Below the pieces are notes generated by a model. The model was not told the DNA's origin and did not search any database. It saw only the letters and a program-made list of their open reading frames with translations. From Centroberyx gerrardi (lineage: Eukaryota > Chordata > Actinopteri > Beryciformes > Berycidae): 64,000 nucleotides of DNA. The stretch is from contig NC_136013.1 in NCBI RefSeq assembly GCF_048128805.1, positions 4,946,602 to 5,010,601 of the forward strand. The letters are read 5' to 3'. A program made the translations under genes and the position numbers. This document shows positions 13,218 through 26,600 of this stretch, in pieces (position 1 is the first letter of the stretch; each line of letters begins with the position of its first letter).

Positions 13218-16200
13218 AGGTTGAAGGTAAACTCGCTCCGCTGTTTGTTCACGCCAAAGAAGAGTCATATTCCAGCGCAAATGCAAACAATGAAACATGT
13301 GGATTCAATGATGCACGAAGATAACATGCACATCACTATGCTTAACCCCTAAAACCCCAAGTCCAAATCATCCAAAAACAAAGAAGTCGAAAATACACAA
13401 AGTCCTTTATTTTATGGATGCAATCAACCTTTCTCAAGACAATCTTTGTATACTTAACATCTGATTTTTCTTGAGAAAGTCTGATAAACTGAAACACGGA
13501 CATAATAAACAGGTGCATGTTCATGCCTTTTCTACGTCAGTACGGTAAACTGTAGAGCTACAGGTGCTTAGATTTTGGTTACGATTGGGTCTGACAGTTT
13601 AACTGCTGTAGGCGTTTCCAAGTCATTTTAATTTGGACATCGCCGCATGAACAGAAACAGCTTTATTCAACTTGTATTGCGGTGGATATCGCTTACACAC
13701 TGCTATTCAGCTTTTACGGAAAACGCACAAACTCTGAGGAAATGCTGTTTACTTAAGGGCCTTAATCGACAAAGCGTTTCCACTTTAATAGGCTCGATAC
13801 GTAAGAGATACTGAGTGACGCACTGCAGGAAATATTTTTTTTTCTTCTTCCCCTAAATGGATGTGCAGCACTTTGCAACACAACTCTTCAATTACAACTA
13901 TAAAAGGCACAAGTGTTCCTAATGCAAAACCTGAGAACAGGCGGAACCAAACCGTGCTTGTGGGACTCGGTCGGTGATACTCGGCAGTGACAAACCGGCC
14001 CATTATCGGCCGGCGCCGAAAACAAGGAGTCTTTGTGCTCTGGTCGGACAATTCCAGCATTTATCAGAGGGGGGTGGGGGGGTCTGAGGGTCTGAGGATC
14101 TGAGGCCTGCAGCTCGGTTTCATTCCTTGAGCCCTGTGTGACACCGCCACGTCTGTTTGTTTAGTGTTTTGATCCCTTCAGAGCCGGTCTCCTCCATGTG
14201 ACTCGGAGGATTCACTGTTAAACATTAACGCCGACTCTAATCATCTCGTGTCGCCGATAATGGCTCAATGAATAACTCTTAAGCGAATATGCATGATGTC
14301 ATCACATCTGAGCAGGGGGGGGGGGGGGGGAAGCTGCAGGTCGAACTACTTCTATCGCCCCCTTCCAATAGTCGAGGGTTAGCAACATATTACTTTCCAC
14401 ATCATACCATGACTGATAAGATGTTTAAAATGCAGCCATAAATTATTTTTTAATACAGTCCATGAATTCGTGGCAGGTGTACTATTGTGTTTGTGACGCC
14501 ATTTGTGATAGTGGAATGTGGCAGACAGCAAATCTGTATCAAGCACACATTACTCACCCTGATAAGATTTCCTCAGTATTCCAGAAGCCTATCTCATTAG
14601 GAAGATTGAGCTACTCATTAGATGAGATAGTAGAGAAATTGAGTACAAGGTTGCAATAATGTGTAGGTTAATTGGCTGGCATCCAGCTGGGTGATTTCAG
14701 CAGCTTAGGTCTGAGCTTAGTGCAACTAAGTGTGAAGTGTCTGTTTAAAAAAGGGAAAAAGAAAATGTAATTCCAGGCAACCTACTCCCCTCTTATATTT
14801 CTGTTTTGTTACCGACTTCTGTTTATAACCCTGTTAAGATAATAAAAATAAAGTATAATAAATAAATAAATAAATACTAGAAATAACCGCCTCGTGGTTG
14901 TATGCCTCCGCCAATAAACTTTGTTTTATCATTGCAAGGACAGTCTTTATTTATTGAACATATACTGTATAATTAATGTGATTATTAGGTCAACTTAAAG
15001 GATTTTGGTGTCTGCAAAAGTAAGTGACAGCACTTCCACCGTTTTTGTAGAATGACCCAAGATCGTTTTCTCAGCCACAGTGAAGTTGACCTTTGAACTT
15101 TTGGATATAAAATGTCATCACTTCATCATTTTATCCTATTAGACATTTGTGTGAAATGTTGTCATAATTAGCTTATGAATTCTTGAGTTATGGCCAAAAA
15201 CGTCTTTTGTGAGGTCACAGTGACCTTGACCTTTGACCACCAAAATCTAATCAGTTCATCCTTGAGTCCCAAGTGGACGTTTGTGCCAAATTTGAAGAAA
15301 TTCCCTCAAGGCGTTCCTGAGATATCGCGTTCACGAGAATGGGACGGACAGACGTACGGACGGACGGACGGACAACCCGAAAACATAAAAATGAAACAGT
15401 AGTGCTTCTCCAACCCCTCTATATTCTAATGTAGATGAGGAGAGTGTGCTCCGGTACCTGAGAAGGTGTCACCTCTGTATGTGGAGGGTCTGTATTCGGG
15501 CTGCTCTTGTCTGTGGTGATGGTGCTGACGCTGGTCAATATGATGCAGTCTTTTTTCTCCAACACGTCTCCGTTCTGCAGGGAGTTTTCTTGAGGCTGAT
15601 CTGCAGGAGAGAAGTGGCTGTGTCCATGCTGAGGAGGAAAGACAACAGAATCAGATGAGAATACATGAGTAGAGTGGATGAAAATAACTGATGGACAGAG
15701 TGAAACATCATGTAGGTTTGATGAAAAGATGGACTGAGAAAAGGGTTGATCCCCCTGTTCCACAGTCTGTGCCTCAATTGTCTTTTTCCTTTTTCAAGTT
15801 TGCAAAACTTTCTTACGACCACAAAACCTCAAACACAGTACAAATTAATTCCTGCAAAGATTCAACACAGAGCTTCAAACTTTCAAAACTAGTTTAAAGT
15901 TTTCAAAACTTAGCTTCAAGCCTTCAGATTGTGTCCGTTATTTCCCTACTTAATCTTCATCATTACCAGCCTGCATGAAAATCTGTATGAGTGAATGGGT
16001 AACGGCTGCTTAACCCTCCAGTTGCTCTATAGTGGAGCTGCTCAGTATAAACTGGTTGTACTGGGCAGCTCCCAGGTGGGAACGTGTGAAAAGTGAATGA
16101 ATGTGAAGCAGGGCATAGCTGAGAAAGAGCATACGTGCTCAGCAAATGGGTAAATATGCGTAAATTAAGGTTAAAAAAAATCATAAGTGATCGAAATGGA

Positions 16201-19200
16201 GGTGAAGAATCAATAAGGGTTAGGTAATGAAGGTGAGATCCACAGCTCTCAACTGGAAGAACAGGCGTTCCTAATATATTGTACGTTGCACAGTGTCTGA
16301 TCCTGAGGGCCACGTCAGCATCGCTATATCATCTGTGACTTTCCCTCTTTCCTGATGTTCACAACTCTATTCGGCCCCTTATACAGTACAGTACAGTATG
16401 AACTGCTATTCTATATGGGCCCATAAAGAGTAATTGCTATCATGATAGTCACTAATTAGGATCGAGATACAGCAATAAATCAGGGCTATTCATTAGCAGT
16501 TATACAGCTGAAAATATATCAATGACCCGTGACTGTAATAAATAAAAGATCTTAGTGCCTTATGAACTCACTAACTCTGCTGTTATCTTACCTCATGATC
16601 GACCCGCAGGACCATTTTCAACAGTTTCTCCACGAAGAACAGGAGGTAGAACCCGCCAAATATTCCAACTGCGTTCATCACATAGTTATCCGTTTTGGGA
16701 TCAAAGCCCAGCGCCTGTGGATTTATGGGAGACTGTTAGTACTATATCCGAAATCTCTTGCAATCCTCCTACACACACATACACACACACACAAAAAGGC
16801 CACATATCTTAAAATTGGTGAAGTGTGTGTTCTCGTCTGTATCTGTATTTAGATTCTGTGTTGCTCTGTAACACATTAAAAGAGCTTCAAAATACTGTGA
16901 ATACATTTCTTGATTTGGTGCTTAACTGGTGATTCATCCCTTGTTACCAGGGTCTGGGTCAAACTCATCAATTCCAATTCACCTGAGGAATTGGAATTTG
17001 AAAAAACCTGAAATCCTGTGAAATTCCATGTTTTGTTTTGTTTTTTCTTGCCACATATCTGAGATTACACATAGTGTTATATATTATCAATACTGAATAT
17101 CATAAAATGTTAAAGGTTCCTTTCAGGTGGTATTTGATGCATAACATGTAATCGTAATACATACATTATGATTGAATGTATTTGTTAAACTGTCTTTTAG
17201 TTGATCCATAATGTTTGACTTATAATGTTTAGCAAGTCAAGACAAACTCTATTAGAAGTGGAATTTCATGGAATTTAATGGAATTCAATTCTGTTTACTG
17301 TCACTTCAATTCAAATCCAATTATTTTTCCTTAGAGCTGGGTGACATTCCAACTCCAGGATCTGAATTGGAATTTCCCATGAATTCTCAGTTAAATTCAT
17401 GAATGGCTCCGACCTTGCTTCTCACCCCGCCCCCCCCTCTCACAAACCTCTGGTATGAGCTGCAGTACAGCATTGGAGAAGAGCGTCCCGATGGCCAGGC
17501 CGATGAAGTAGGTAAGCACTTTGGGGAAGTAAGGTTTCTTGGTGAAGGGGATCAGCAGGAGGCCGAGCAGAGACGACAGGTTTATCACAGTGACCGCCAG
17601 GAAGCCGTACCCCCACACTGTCAAGGAGGCAAGAAGAAGAAACTGTTACAATGAAGTTATCAAATATTTAAAGTGGTAATCCCTGAGATCCTTGCTCAGC
17701 GCTCGTTGCTGTGGTGTTTCTGCACTGCACTTCCCAGAGATCACCTGTCAATCAAACAGTGTGGGCGGGACTGTGACGTCTTTTTCCTTGGATTTTCTGT
17801 TGATGAAGTTTGAGTTTCTGTAGGTGGCGCTCTTTTCTTTGTCTGTTCTGCCATGGTGGCTATCGCTGCTCATGCTAACTACCCAGTTCTTCTTCTGTTT
17901 ATTCCAAACAAAGGATTTTTCATAGGAAACACCTACCAGACGCCGGGTGTTTCGAACAGCAAATGTAAAAGCTTTCATGAACTGGCTATAGGTTGAATCA
18001 CTGTAGAGGGCTTAAAGGTGACATAACACAGCCTCTGACGGCCATATTGGAGGTCCTCAGCTCTTGGGCAACAGCTGACTGAGTTTCTAAACATACAACT
18101 TAGCCGTCTCAAAAGAATAGAAAAGACATGGTTACTTTCTGTGATGTTTTTGACTGGGAACTGATCATTTCCCCACTGATACATCTGATTGATTTGTGTT
18201 TAGATAATGTTAGCTTATTAGCTAGCAGATAACCAACACTGTCTTGTTGTAAATACATCTGATTTGTGCACTAAGTAATGTATCTAGTAGAAGCAAAAAG
18301 TGGCTAGTAGTCGCATGCTAACATGAACATTGGTTACTTTGCTAAATTAGCTAGTTAGCTAGCTAACAGTTTGTTCAGGTTAACTGAGCTGACTCTTCTC
18401 AAGCTACAACTCAGAGTGTTTTGGAGTAGAGACTAGGGCTAAAGAAAGAAAATTAGTTTACTGTGTCACAGTAACCTGCATTTGGAAACAAATCCACCTT
18501 ATCAGACTATTCACTTTTTATTATACCAGAATTGACCCACACCCACACCACAGCAGCCTTTTTCAGGTATGTCTCTGCCTAGTCTGGTTGTTATATATTT
18601 AACCATTGTTTGCGCACAGCCAGTTCCTCTGGACCTCCATGATGGCACCAGACATTGTCGGTGGGAGATTTGTGACGCAGCTGCAAAACCTCTATTGTGT
18701 TACATCAATCAGTCAAGCAAAACAGACATTTAATAAGACATCATATGAAATGTTGCGGATTGATACTTTACAGCCGTACAAGATTTCATTTATTGTCACA
18801 AGAGAAATCCTGTTCACGAGGTCAGTGCAGGACCAGCATGCGTCCTGTAGCTGCAGCGGACAACACAACAGGCACAGTTGGCCGTAACCCCGCACTGTCA
18901 ACAGTGCTGAGAGGAATGTTTAACATGGAGTCTGAGAGATCAGCGGCTCCATGAGTCAATCCAGGACATTTTGCAGCGTTTGGCTCCGCCGCAGGAGATG
19001 TTTGCAGGAATGTGACTCTGAAACCTCATGGCTGTCATCAGCTGGACCTAGACCTGGACCTGGATCCAGTCTTAGCTCCTTGGTTCATACTTTCATTTTA
19101 TTTATTTTTTGAATATTTCTTTCTCTTAGGAAAGGACACCCACTCTGACAAAATGATTGGTGGCATGACAGTAAAGTCCATTATGGGTAATTATTACGTT

Positions 19201-20445
19201 GTCATTATCAAGCATGGAAGATTTTAAGTTAAGGATGTTTTGTCAAAGGAATGTATGTGTATTTCTTGATGTATTTGTCTTTTGCGATGTTGTGCTATGT
19301 CTGTCTATTTGTCTTATATACACCTGTTTACTTTTATTCTCTCTGTATAGTATTACACACCATACGTGTTGTATTCAGGGCAACTTCGTGAAAGAGAGCT
19401 TTGCTGTCAATTGGTCTTTCCTGGTAAAATAAAGATTAATATCAATCAATCAAAGTTGGGTCATCTTAAAACTTTTCTTGCAAAGTAATTGAGTTTTTAT
19501 TTTCTAATCATCTATGTCTTTGCAATTTCTTCCAGAACAGATATTTACTGTTTTGGAGTGAAACCCTTCAAATGTTCCTCGCATCCCTTCATGCTCTGTC
19601 CGTTCCCACAACAACATAAGGAGGGGGCTTTTTGTATTAGAGCAGAGCCTGAGTTCAGATGGCTCCCTCTGTGTGAGGTCGAGTTTTCCTTGTGCCATGT
19701 TGTGTCAGTATGGACTGTGAAACTCTGCAAGTTGTCAATATGTTTCTGCACCAGGTTCAGCAAGACGGAGTCTGTACAGTTACTCTGTTTGCTGATTGAA
19801 GTGTTTCCAGATCTGTACAGACTAGAGCAGCGCACAGTTTCTACAGTTTCAGTTTCAAAGCTCCATACTTTTTCCAGATCGTGATTTCTTGATTTAAAGA
19901 GTTTGGTTTTCAGTATGATTTAGTCATCTTGCCCCTACTAACGCTGTCATATCACTTTATGGATGAAGAATATTCTTCATAATGACAAATATCAGAATAT
20001 GTGACGTGATACAAGCTAAAAACCACAGAAAATATGTAGTTGTATGTGTATCAGGACACAACATTGTTCATACTTTTCCAAACTTCTTGTGCAATTTCCA
20101 AACTTGTCAGGACCTGGGAATTCCCAAATTCTATTTCCATGCATTTCCAGACCTGTGTAGAACCCTGGCAGTGGTTCTCAACTCGGGGCTCGGGACCCCC
20201 AACAAGATCGAAAAATGACTTTCAGGGGTTTTACAATAACGTGAATAAAATGTATATTACAATCTAAAAATATATTATGCGTGGAATCATTATGTTTACT
20301 GTTCTAGGCCTCTAAAAATGAATCACGTAAAAGAGGCAATAAAAGTTTATGATTGGTGTCACAGTTCTGTGGCTTGGCTGCATTGGGTTAGGAGTACGCA
20401 ACCTCTTGTTTATGGTATTTTGCTTTATTAAGACAGTTCAACATG

Positions 20446-20499
<54 letters not shown>

Positions 20500-22094
20500 A
20501 TGACATGCAACAAACTCTTTCATTGTGTGAAGCACATGAGCTTCATGTTCAATGAATTGAGCTATATCAATAAAATTTGATTTGATTTAGACCGGATTCA
20601 AACCCAAGACATCACAGCAAGCCACCAGGATTCAAACAGACATTTTTCTATACTTTTCCAAACTTTTAGAGCAATTTCCAAACTTGTCAGGACCTGGGAA
20701 TTACCAAATTCTTTTCCCATACATTTCCAGACTGTCCAGACCTGTAGGAACCTTGGCAGTGGTTCAACCCGGGGCTCGGGACCCCCAAAGAAGTAGAAAA
20801 ATGACTTGCAACCCAAACAGACTGAGAACCACCGGATTAGAGAAGTGTCTTTCATCCCCCGTGTCCGGACGAAAGCACCGGCAGACCTCATTCAGGACGA
20901 CAGACCCCACGAACCGTGAGATATTTGTGTTGCGGGGGTCTTACAAATAAACCGGGAGATATCTAACGTCGGGATGAAGCAACTCACCAGTGTAGTCAAC
21001 AGGCTGCAGAGCAGAGGGGGCGGCGTAGGGGCAAGAGGGCAGCAGCACCTGAGTCAACACGGCGGGGCAGATCCTCTCCAGATGTCCCACAGTCAGCTGA
21101 CTGACATTACTGAACCCATAGTGGGACAAGATCTGCCCCACTGAGGGACACTGAGGGGACGAGACAGACATGTTGTATTTATTTATCAGAACATTCATTA
21201 TAATCCTCTACTCTAAAAGCAGAATATCATCGGCTAAAGATTTGCCAGGGAAAAAAATAAATAGATAAAAAAAATCCATTAATGACTAAGTATATTTGTT
21301 CATAAATTAGTGTAATTATAAACTAAATATGACTAGAAGATGAATAGAATGCTATAGGAAGTTAATAATTTTATACAATTCTATAAAAAATAGAGGTGCT
21401 TTCTAACCTAACATGTTGTGAGTTTTATTTATTGGCGCATTAATTACAATCATTATCACTAAAAGCAAAAACTATTGGCTATAAAACAAGGAAGAAAAAA
21501 AAAACAGATATCCAATAATGACCAAGTGTATTTGTTCATAAATTATCCCAGTTATAAACCAGGTATGACTAATATATGGGTTCAATGAAACACTGTAGTA
21601 AATTAATTAGGCTATATTATAATCCTAGATAGATAAAGATGTTGTTAGACATGTAAGCATTTGTTATTTATTGGTGCATTCATTATAATCGTCAACATTA
21701 AAAGCAAAAGATAGGAATACAAAAAAAAAAACAAGGGGGAAAGGAAAACAGAAATCCATTAATAAGTTTATTTGCTCATTTAATAGCCTAATTATAAACT
21801 AGGAATGGCTAAAAATACCACAGGAATTCTCTTAATGATTATAAATAATGCTGGGGGTTTTATACCTACCTCTAGGTTTTCCAGTGGATTTTCTTCTGCT
21901 ATCAACTCAGGTCTTCTGGCTGAGATTAACAGCACTAAATTTCCCAGGTTTTCCGTTGAGATGGATTTGTTTTCACCATAATACCGCAAAATATTCTCCA
22001 GAAAGCCTTGCCCATCCCGCTCATCCACGTTTATACTTTGGGATTTAGAAATTAAAACCACCGCGCACGCGAGGAAACTTCCGAACTGATACAT
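10562..22094 (-). CDS. slc39a8: SLC39A8 (ZIP8) divalent metal transporter, 463 aa, 8 exons
   Basis: ZIP8 imports zinc, manganese, iron or cadmium with bicarbonate across plasma or lysosomal membranes. Coding exons in transcript order: 21870-22094, 20988-21150, 17448-17617, 16592-16714, 15458-15628, 12966-13173, 11840-12024, 10562-10708. They sum to 1392 bp and join in frame. A signal-peptide-like start ([16 protein letters not shown]) is followed by an ectodomain with conserved Cys. The TM block [12 protein letters not shown] begins at about 131, a short His loop HGHSHF at about 228, TM4 metal motif HNFIDG at 318-323, and TM5 motif EEFPHELGD at 347-355. The leading Glu in place of His is the hallmark of ZIP8/ZIP14. 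The C-terminus FAGEINLG matches the human FxAGEIELE-type end, which favours ZIP8 over ZIP14. Length is close to human (460). MANBA lies upstream in the same orientation. Confidence 0.95.
11236..11560. repeat. Dispersed repeat with a duplicated motif in SLC39A8 intron 7
   Basis: A motif close to GATTTTGATGAAACTTGGAG, followed by GGTGATGCAT, appears at about 11250 and again, diverged, at about 11520. This suggests two pieces of one dispersed repeat. Class not determined. Confidence 0.4.
12560..12837. mobile_element. Short inverted-repeat element (MITE), SLC39A8 intron 6
   Basis: The element opens with TTTAAAGTCACAATGAAA and ends with the near-complement TTTCAGTGTGACTTTAAA, giving terminal inverted repeats of about 18 bp around 280 bp of non-coding sequence. 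TTAA is present at both ends. A reversed, diverged copy is at 24890-25118. Confidence 0.7.
13185..13214. repeat. (GA)n microsatellite
   Basis: A perfect GA run of about 15 units lies 12 bases upstream of the acceptor of SLC39A8 exon 6. On the transcript strand it forms a (TC)n polypyrimidine tract for that splice site. Confidence 0.95.
14880..15400. repeat. Dispersed repeat ending in a GGAC tandem tract
   Basis: The segment carries phrases such as CCTCGTGGTTGTATGCCTCC, GGTCACAGTGACCTTGACCT and a terminal (GGAC)n run at about 15352-15375. These resemble a widespread fish repeat family. I cannot assign the class (LINE or SINE) with confidence. It lies in SLC39A8 intron 5. Confidence 0.5.
20067..20220. 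repeat. Dispersed repeat, copy 1 of 3
   Basis: Phrases such as TTTCCAAACTTGTCAGGACC, TTTCCAGACCTG and CAGTGGTTCTCAACTCGGGG recur at 20640-20835 and, in part, at 28135-28220. The CAGTGGTTCTCAA end resembles the terminus of hAT-type elements. Confidence 0.55.
20449..20497. repeat. (AG)n microsatellite
   Basis: A perfect AG run of about 24 units in SLC39A8 intron 2. Confidence 0.95.
20640..20835. repeat. Dispersed repeat, copy 2 of 3
   Basis: Same orientation and sequence as the copy at 20067-20220. It ends with ACTGAGAACCACCGG, the complement of the CAGTGGTTCTCA-type terminus. Confidence 0.55.
21176..21812. repeat. Diverged tandem array, about 240-bp unit, 2.6 copies
   Basis: Three successive blocks begin with TTTATTTATTGGTGCATTCA or a close variant at about 21176, 21424 and 21664. 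They share internal phrases such as AAAGCAAAA, TCCAATAATGACCAAGTGTA and TTCATAAATTA. The third copy is cut short. The array starts 26 bases upstream of the SLC39A8 exon 2 acceptor and fills most of intron 1. Confidence 0.75.
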
Positions 22095-23612
22095 TGTCGC
22101 CGATCAGGTAGAAAAATCCTGGTTTTGAACTTTGGGATCCTCCAGTAAATCTGTTCCGTCAAGCAGCTTTAAATACCAGTTACTGTCTCCAAAATCATGA
22201 TGTCCTTGAGGTTTCTGCACGGTCCAGGTCCATGGCAGACTAAGGAAATCAGTGTCTTGATTTCCAGGCGGACTAATTTGTGTCTACTCGGAATAATCTG
22301 GCAGACTATCTGAGGTAGATTAGGCTGCGACTCTCTGGTTCAAAGATCAGCTCGGCAGGAAAAATATGGAGGGGACCGACCACATGTAGCCGCGGTCACT
22401 TTTTCAATGCTCTCTTTGTGACTGACTTTCTCACTTGGCATGCAACGTGCTCACACACACATACGCACACGCACACGCACACACACTCCTACTGCTTTTC
22501 AAAGTAGGGTGGTCGCAGCTTTAGGTGAAAAAAAACGACGATCTAACAGTAAAATGCGCCGCGGCAACTCGCTGTTGCCTCTCTGTGGACTCAATTATGA
22601 AACAGCTGGAAGGGGGAAAAAAAATCATAAACATTAGTGCATGTGAGCGCTCGTGAGGTTTGCGCGTTCCTGTCGCCTCCTAGTGGTAGCTGCTGATCAA
22701 TGCATAATGATAGAAGATTTGTTTGCTGTTTATTATCTGAATGGTGTGCAAAAACATCAGATATACACAAATTGATAACAAAATCAAACATACACAAAGA
22801 GCAAAATAGTAGAAAATAATTCTCAGTGCAAAATACACAATCATCTGTCAGATCAAACACAAGTCAAATGTTCTGTCGCCTCTACAACAGCAATCAATTG
22901 ATCAGTGCAGAGCCATAGCAGGGTCAGATCGATATATTGGGCCGATATTGGCCTTTTATTAAATATCAAAAAGTTTCCTCCCTGACCACAGTGAGAGAAA
23001 AACAGTCTGTAAAACCTGCAATGAAATGTGATTTTCTTTGCACATTTTAGTTATTAATTTGGTTTGTTACTGTTTATTGTAAAACAATTCTTCAGTATTG
23101 TATCCCACAGTTCCCCTTAACATTGAACAGAGGGCGGTGGATCACTCCTGGTCTTATAAATTATGGTCTGGTCTTATGAATTTAATTGGGTCTGGGTTTC
23201 AATAGAGAGTTTTAGTGTCTCATAATGGTCTAAATGCTTCAGAGGCTTTTCCATCCAGACAAGATATTGGATATTGGCACAAAATATCTCTCGGCAGCTT
23301 CAATCCAAAAATCAGTATTGGCTTCGGCCTTCAAAGATCCATATCAGTCAAACCCAAGCCATAGTATTATTGTATTATTATTATAGCATTATTTTTAATC
23401 TGTTCTTCCCACTTAGCTGGCACTTTTCCATCCTTTTCTCATCTTGCTCAAAGACACTTCAACAGGACAGCTGGCAGCCGATGGACTCCTTGGCCCTGGT
23501 TGGGACTGAACCCGTGTGGTTTCAGTTACAGGACGGGCTCTGTAACCACCGGGCCCCTCCGTCGCCTCCGCAGCTTCACTCAACTCAACACGGAGGTCCG
23601 GCTGGTCTCGGG
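22095..23612. other. SLC39A8 upstream region and MANBA 3' flank
   Basis: This 1.5-kb gap separates the SLC39A8 start from the MANBA stop. It should hold the SLC39A8 promoter and 5' UTR plus the MANBA 3' UTR. Minus-strand AATAAA signals (TTTATT at 23073-23078 and 22955-22960) are candidate MANBA polyadenylation sites. A CA-rich tract lies at about 22450-22490. No NFKB1 exon is seen, although NFKB1 sits between these genes in human. Confidence 0.5.
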
Positions 23613-26600
23613 TCAGTACACGTCTCTTAAAGAGGTGATGCTGAGGGATCTGGAGAGCTCTGCGGCGCTGGTGGGACGCCACGGGGTAAAACCCACCGTC
23701 CGCTTCCCAGAAACCATCAGGAAGCCGTTGGAGCTGAACCGCCCGGCGACGTTTCCCACGTCGAGCCAGACGAAAGGAGCGATAGAAGAAGAGCGGAGGG
23801 TGACGGTGTATCCCGTCTCTTCCTCCTGGACCTTGGCCTGCAGGGAAAGAAAGACACGCTGCATTGGTGACAAGTAAACATGTCGTCCCGTGAGAATGAT
23901 GCAGGCACCAATCAGTAACAAGCAAACAAACTTTCCTATGCATTTTTGACTAATTTATGCATAACTACTGACTTTTGATGCTCTGTAAAGCGCTTTGTAA
24001 ACTCTTTGAAAAGCTGCTATACAAATAAAGTTCAAACAAAGTAGAGGGGTCATCTTTTAATCTTACAACTGTATGGTTTCTGTCATGTTTTTTAATGTTT
24101 TGCTCCTCTTTGGAAAAATATGATGAACTTATTTACTGAAAAATTAAAATAAATTTGACATGATTGGATTTGTGTGCTCTAGCTGCCATGTAAATGAAAC
24201 TGTGAGATGAAAGTGAGATGTTTTCAAGCGCCCAGGGATTTTGTGCATCTCTCTTGCATCATCTGACGTTTTCCCCCTCATCTTTGTGCGTATTATTTAT
24301 TTATGACCAAGCTGCTCTCCTGTTGAACCCGGTGTCTTACTGTAATGTTGGGTGTCCGTATCCCCTGAGCCTCTCTGGGCGAGCAGGGGAAGTGGTGGTT
24401 CCTGGGCCCCCGCTGCCCGCTGCCGTCCTCCAGGTGGAAGGTGAGCAGGCAGGTGAGGCGGGTGCAGCCGCCGCATCCCGCCAGCAGGGCGGCGACCGGC
24501 TGTTTGAAAACGGCCGCAGCGCTCCCCGCCGGCACCGGGACCGGCTCCGACTTCAGCGAACACACGGGATCCACTTCACTCCACGTGTACACAGACACCT
24601 GATGGACAAGACAATACACACGTTTCTGAAAGGGGGGAAGAGTCAAGTGCAAGCTGCGTTTTGAATGTAGTGAAGAGAGTACTGGTTTGGCAATATTGGA
24701 CTTAATAAAAATCAGATATCAGCCAGTCAGTGTTGGTGAGGATATGATTTTAGTCAACCAGCTTCAGGGTTGGCAATCTTTTAACTATTATATCATACAC
24801 CTATTTGAAAATTTATGCCAAAAAAATGACAAAAAATGAATTTTGTTGTAGTTTTATATTAAAATCTCATTACTTTTACTTACTGGAAAATGGAAAATCT
24901 TTAGTGGTGACTTCATCGTGCCAACCATCAGATTTTTGAACAGTCCCGGCCTTCCTCACATCAAATAATCTCTCCTTAACTGATATCCCATTGGTTTACG
25001 TTTTTGATTGATCCCTCCTTCCCGCATTACGTCCCACCCCACCATCCTGTTTCAACAGGCAATGCATCACATTAAGGAAGCAAGATGCTCTCTAAATGCG
25101 GTTTAATTGTCACTTTAAGGAGCTAACCAACCTAAAAATATCGTTAGCATGCGTTTTAATGTCCCATGGTCTAAATGCTGTTTCAGAGGCTTTCCACCCT
25201 GCAAAGAATAAAATTCTGGAGGGAAACATGAATCCTTTTGGCATGAATATGGTGAAATTTAAATATACAGCACAAAATATCATCTATCAGCAGCTTAAAT
25301 CCAAAAATATCCAGGATTGGCCTTCAAAAACCCATATTGGTCAAGCTCCAGTATTAAATGTACTGTGATAAATTATGTCTTTATATTATTATAATAACTT
25401 TGACCATTATCTGCGTTGCTACAAAATCAAGAGTTCTTATGTACTTCAGTCAGGAGAGTAAAAAAGTATAAAAGTAATGGTGCCAATGACTATAAAACAG
25501 CAACAGTAAGAGCATGTTAGTTTGTTATGATTGTTATCAACGTTGCAGACCAAAATCATGATCTTGCCAATTCCTGACTTTCAAGGTTGGTAATGCTTGT
25601 TGTTACACACATTTTTTAGTTACATAATTCATTTTAATTTGTCTGTTTTTCCTCTTATGCAATCCTGTTTTTGATTCATGCCTGACAGTGTCATTGTTTA
25701 TCTTACTGGCTTCTATTCTTGTTTTATTGTTTGCAGAAGCATTATACAAGCAAAGCCTTATTCAAATACAGCATTATACAAATAAAGTTCGGCACTGATG
25801 TCGTACCGCGGCCCTGAGCTTCAGGTCGACGGTCAGGTCGGAGACGGCGTAGATGAGCAGGGAGCCGTCGTCCTCGAAGCCAACGGGCAGAACGGGAGCG
25901 AAGAAGTCCTGAGCGAAGTAATGCAGCATCTTCCACTTCCCACCAAACTCTGCAGACAGAGGAAAGTAAAGAAAAGATGTATATTATTATTATTTTGATA
26001 CTCTCAGACTGCAGTGCACATTACTCTGAGCTGTATCCCCGAGTCATGATAATCACAGAGCCATTACACAGTCAAATAATAATAATACTAGGGCTGCGAC
26101 TAACAATTATTTTCATTATCGATTAATCTATCCATTATTTTTTTGATAAATCTAAAAATTAAGACTCTCATCTCAATGAACAGGTTTAAGGCCTTTGTGA
26201 GAGAAATGGTATCCACGTCTCTGTGACTCTCTCTGCTGGGTCAGATGTGTTTTATTGTTTTTATAATGTATCCAATTGTTTTGTTTTGTTTTGTTTTCTT
26301 GTCTTTTATAATGTTTAATTGTTACTACTCCTTATTTGCTGCGGTCTTGGCCAGGTCTTCCTCGCAAAAGAGATTCTGAATCTCAAGTGGACTTCCTGCT
26401 TAAATAAAGATTATTATTATTAAAGTGATTTATTAATCTTGCTTACTTAGTCTGACCAGCAGCCAAAAAAACCCAAAGTATTCATTTTTTATAAAATATC
26501 AAACAGAGAAAATCAGCAAATCTTAGCATTTGTGAAGCTGTAACCAGAAACTGTTTGGTATTTTTACTTGATAAATGACTTAAAACGATTAATCAATTGT

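Noticed and set aside
22095-23612. Possible NFKB1 remnant
   Set aside because: No Rel-homology or ankyrin-like coding segment could be read on either strand.
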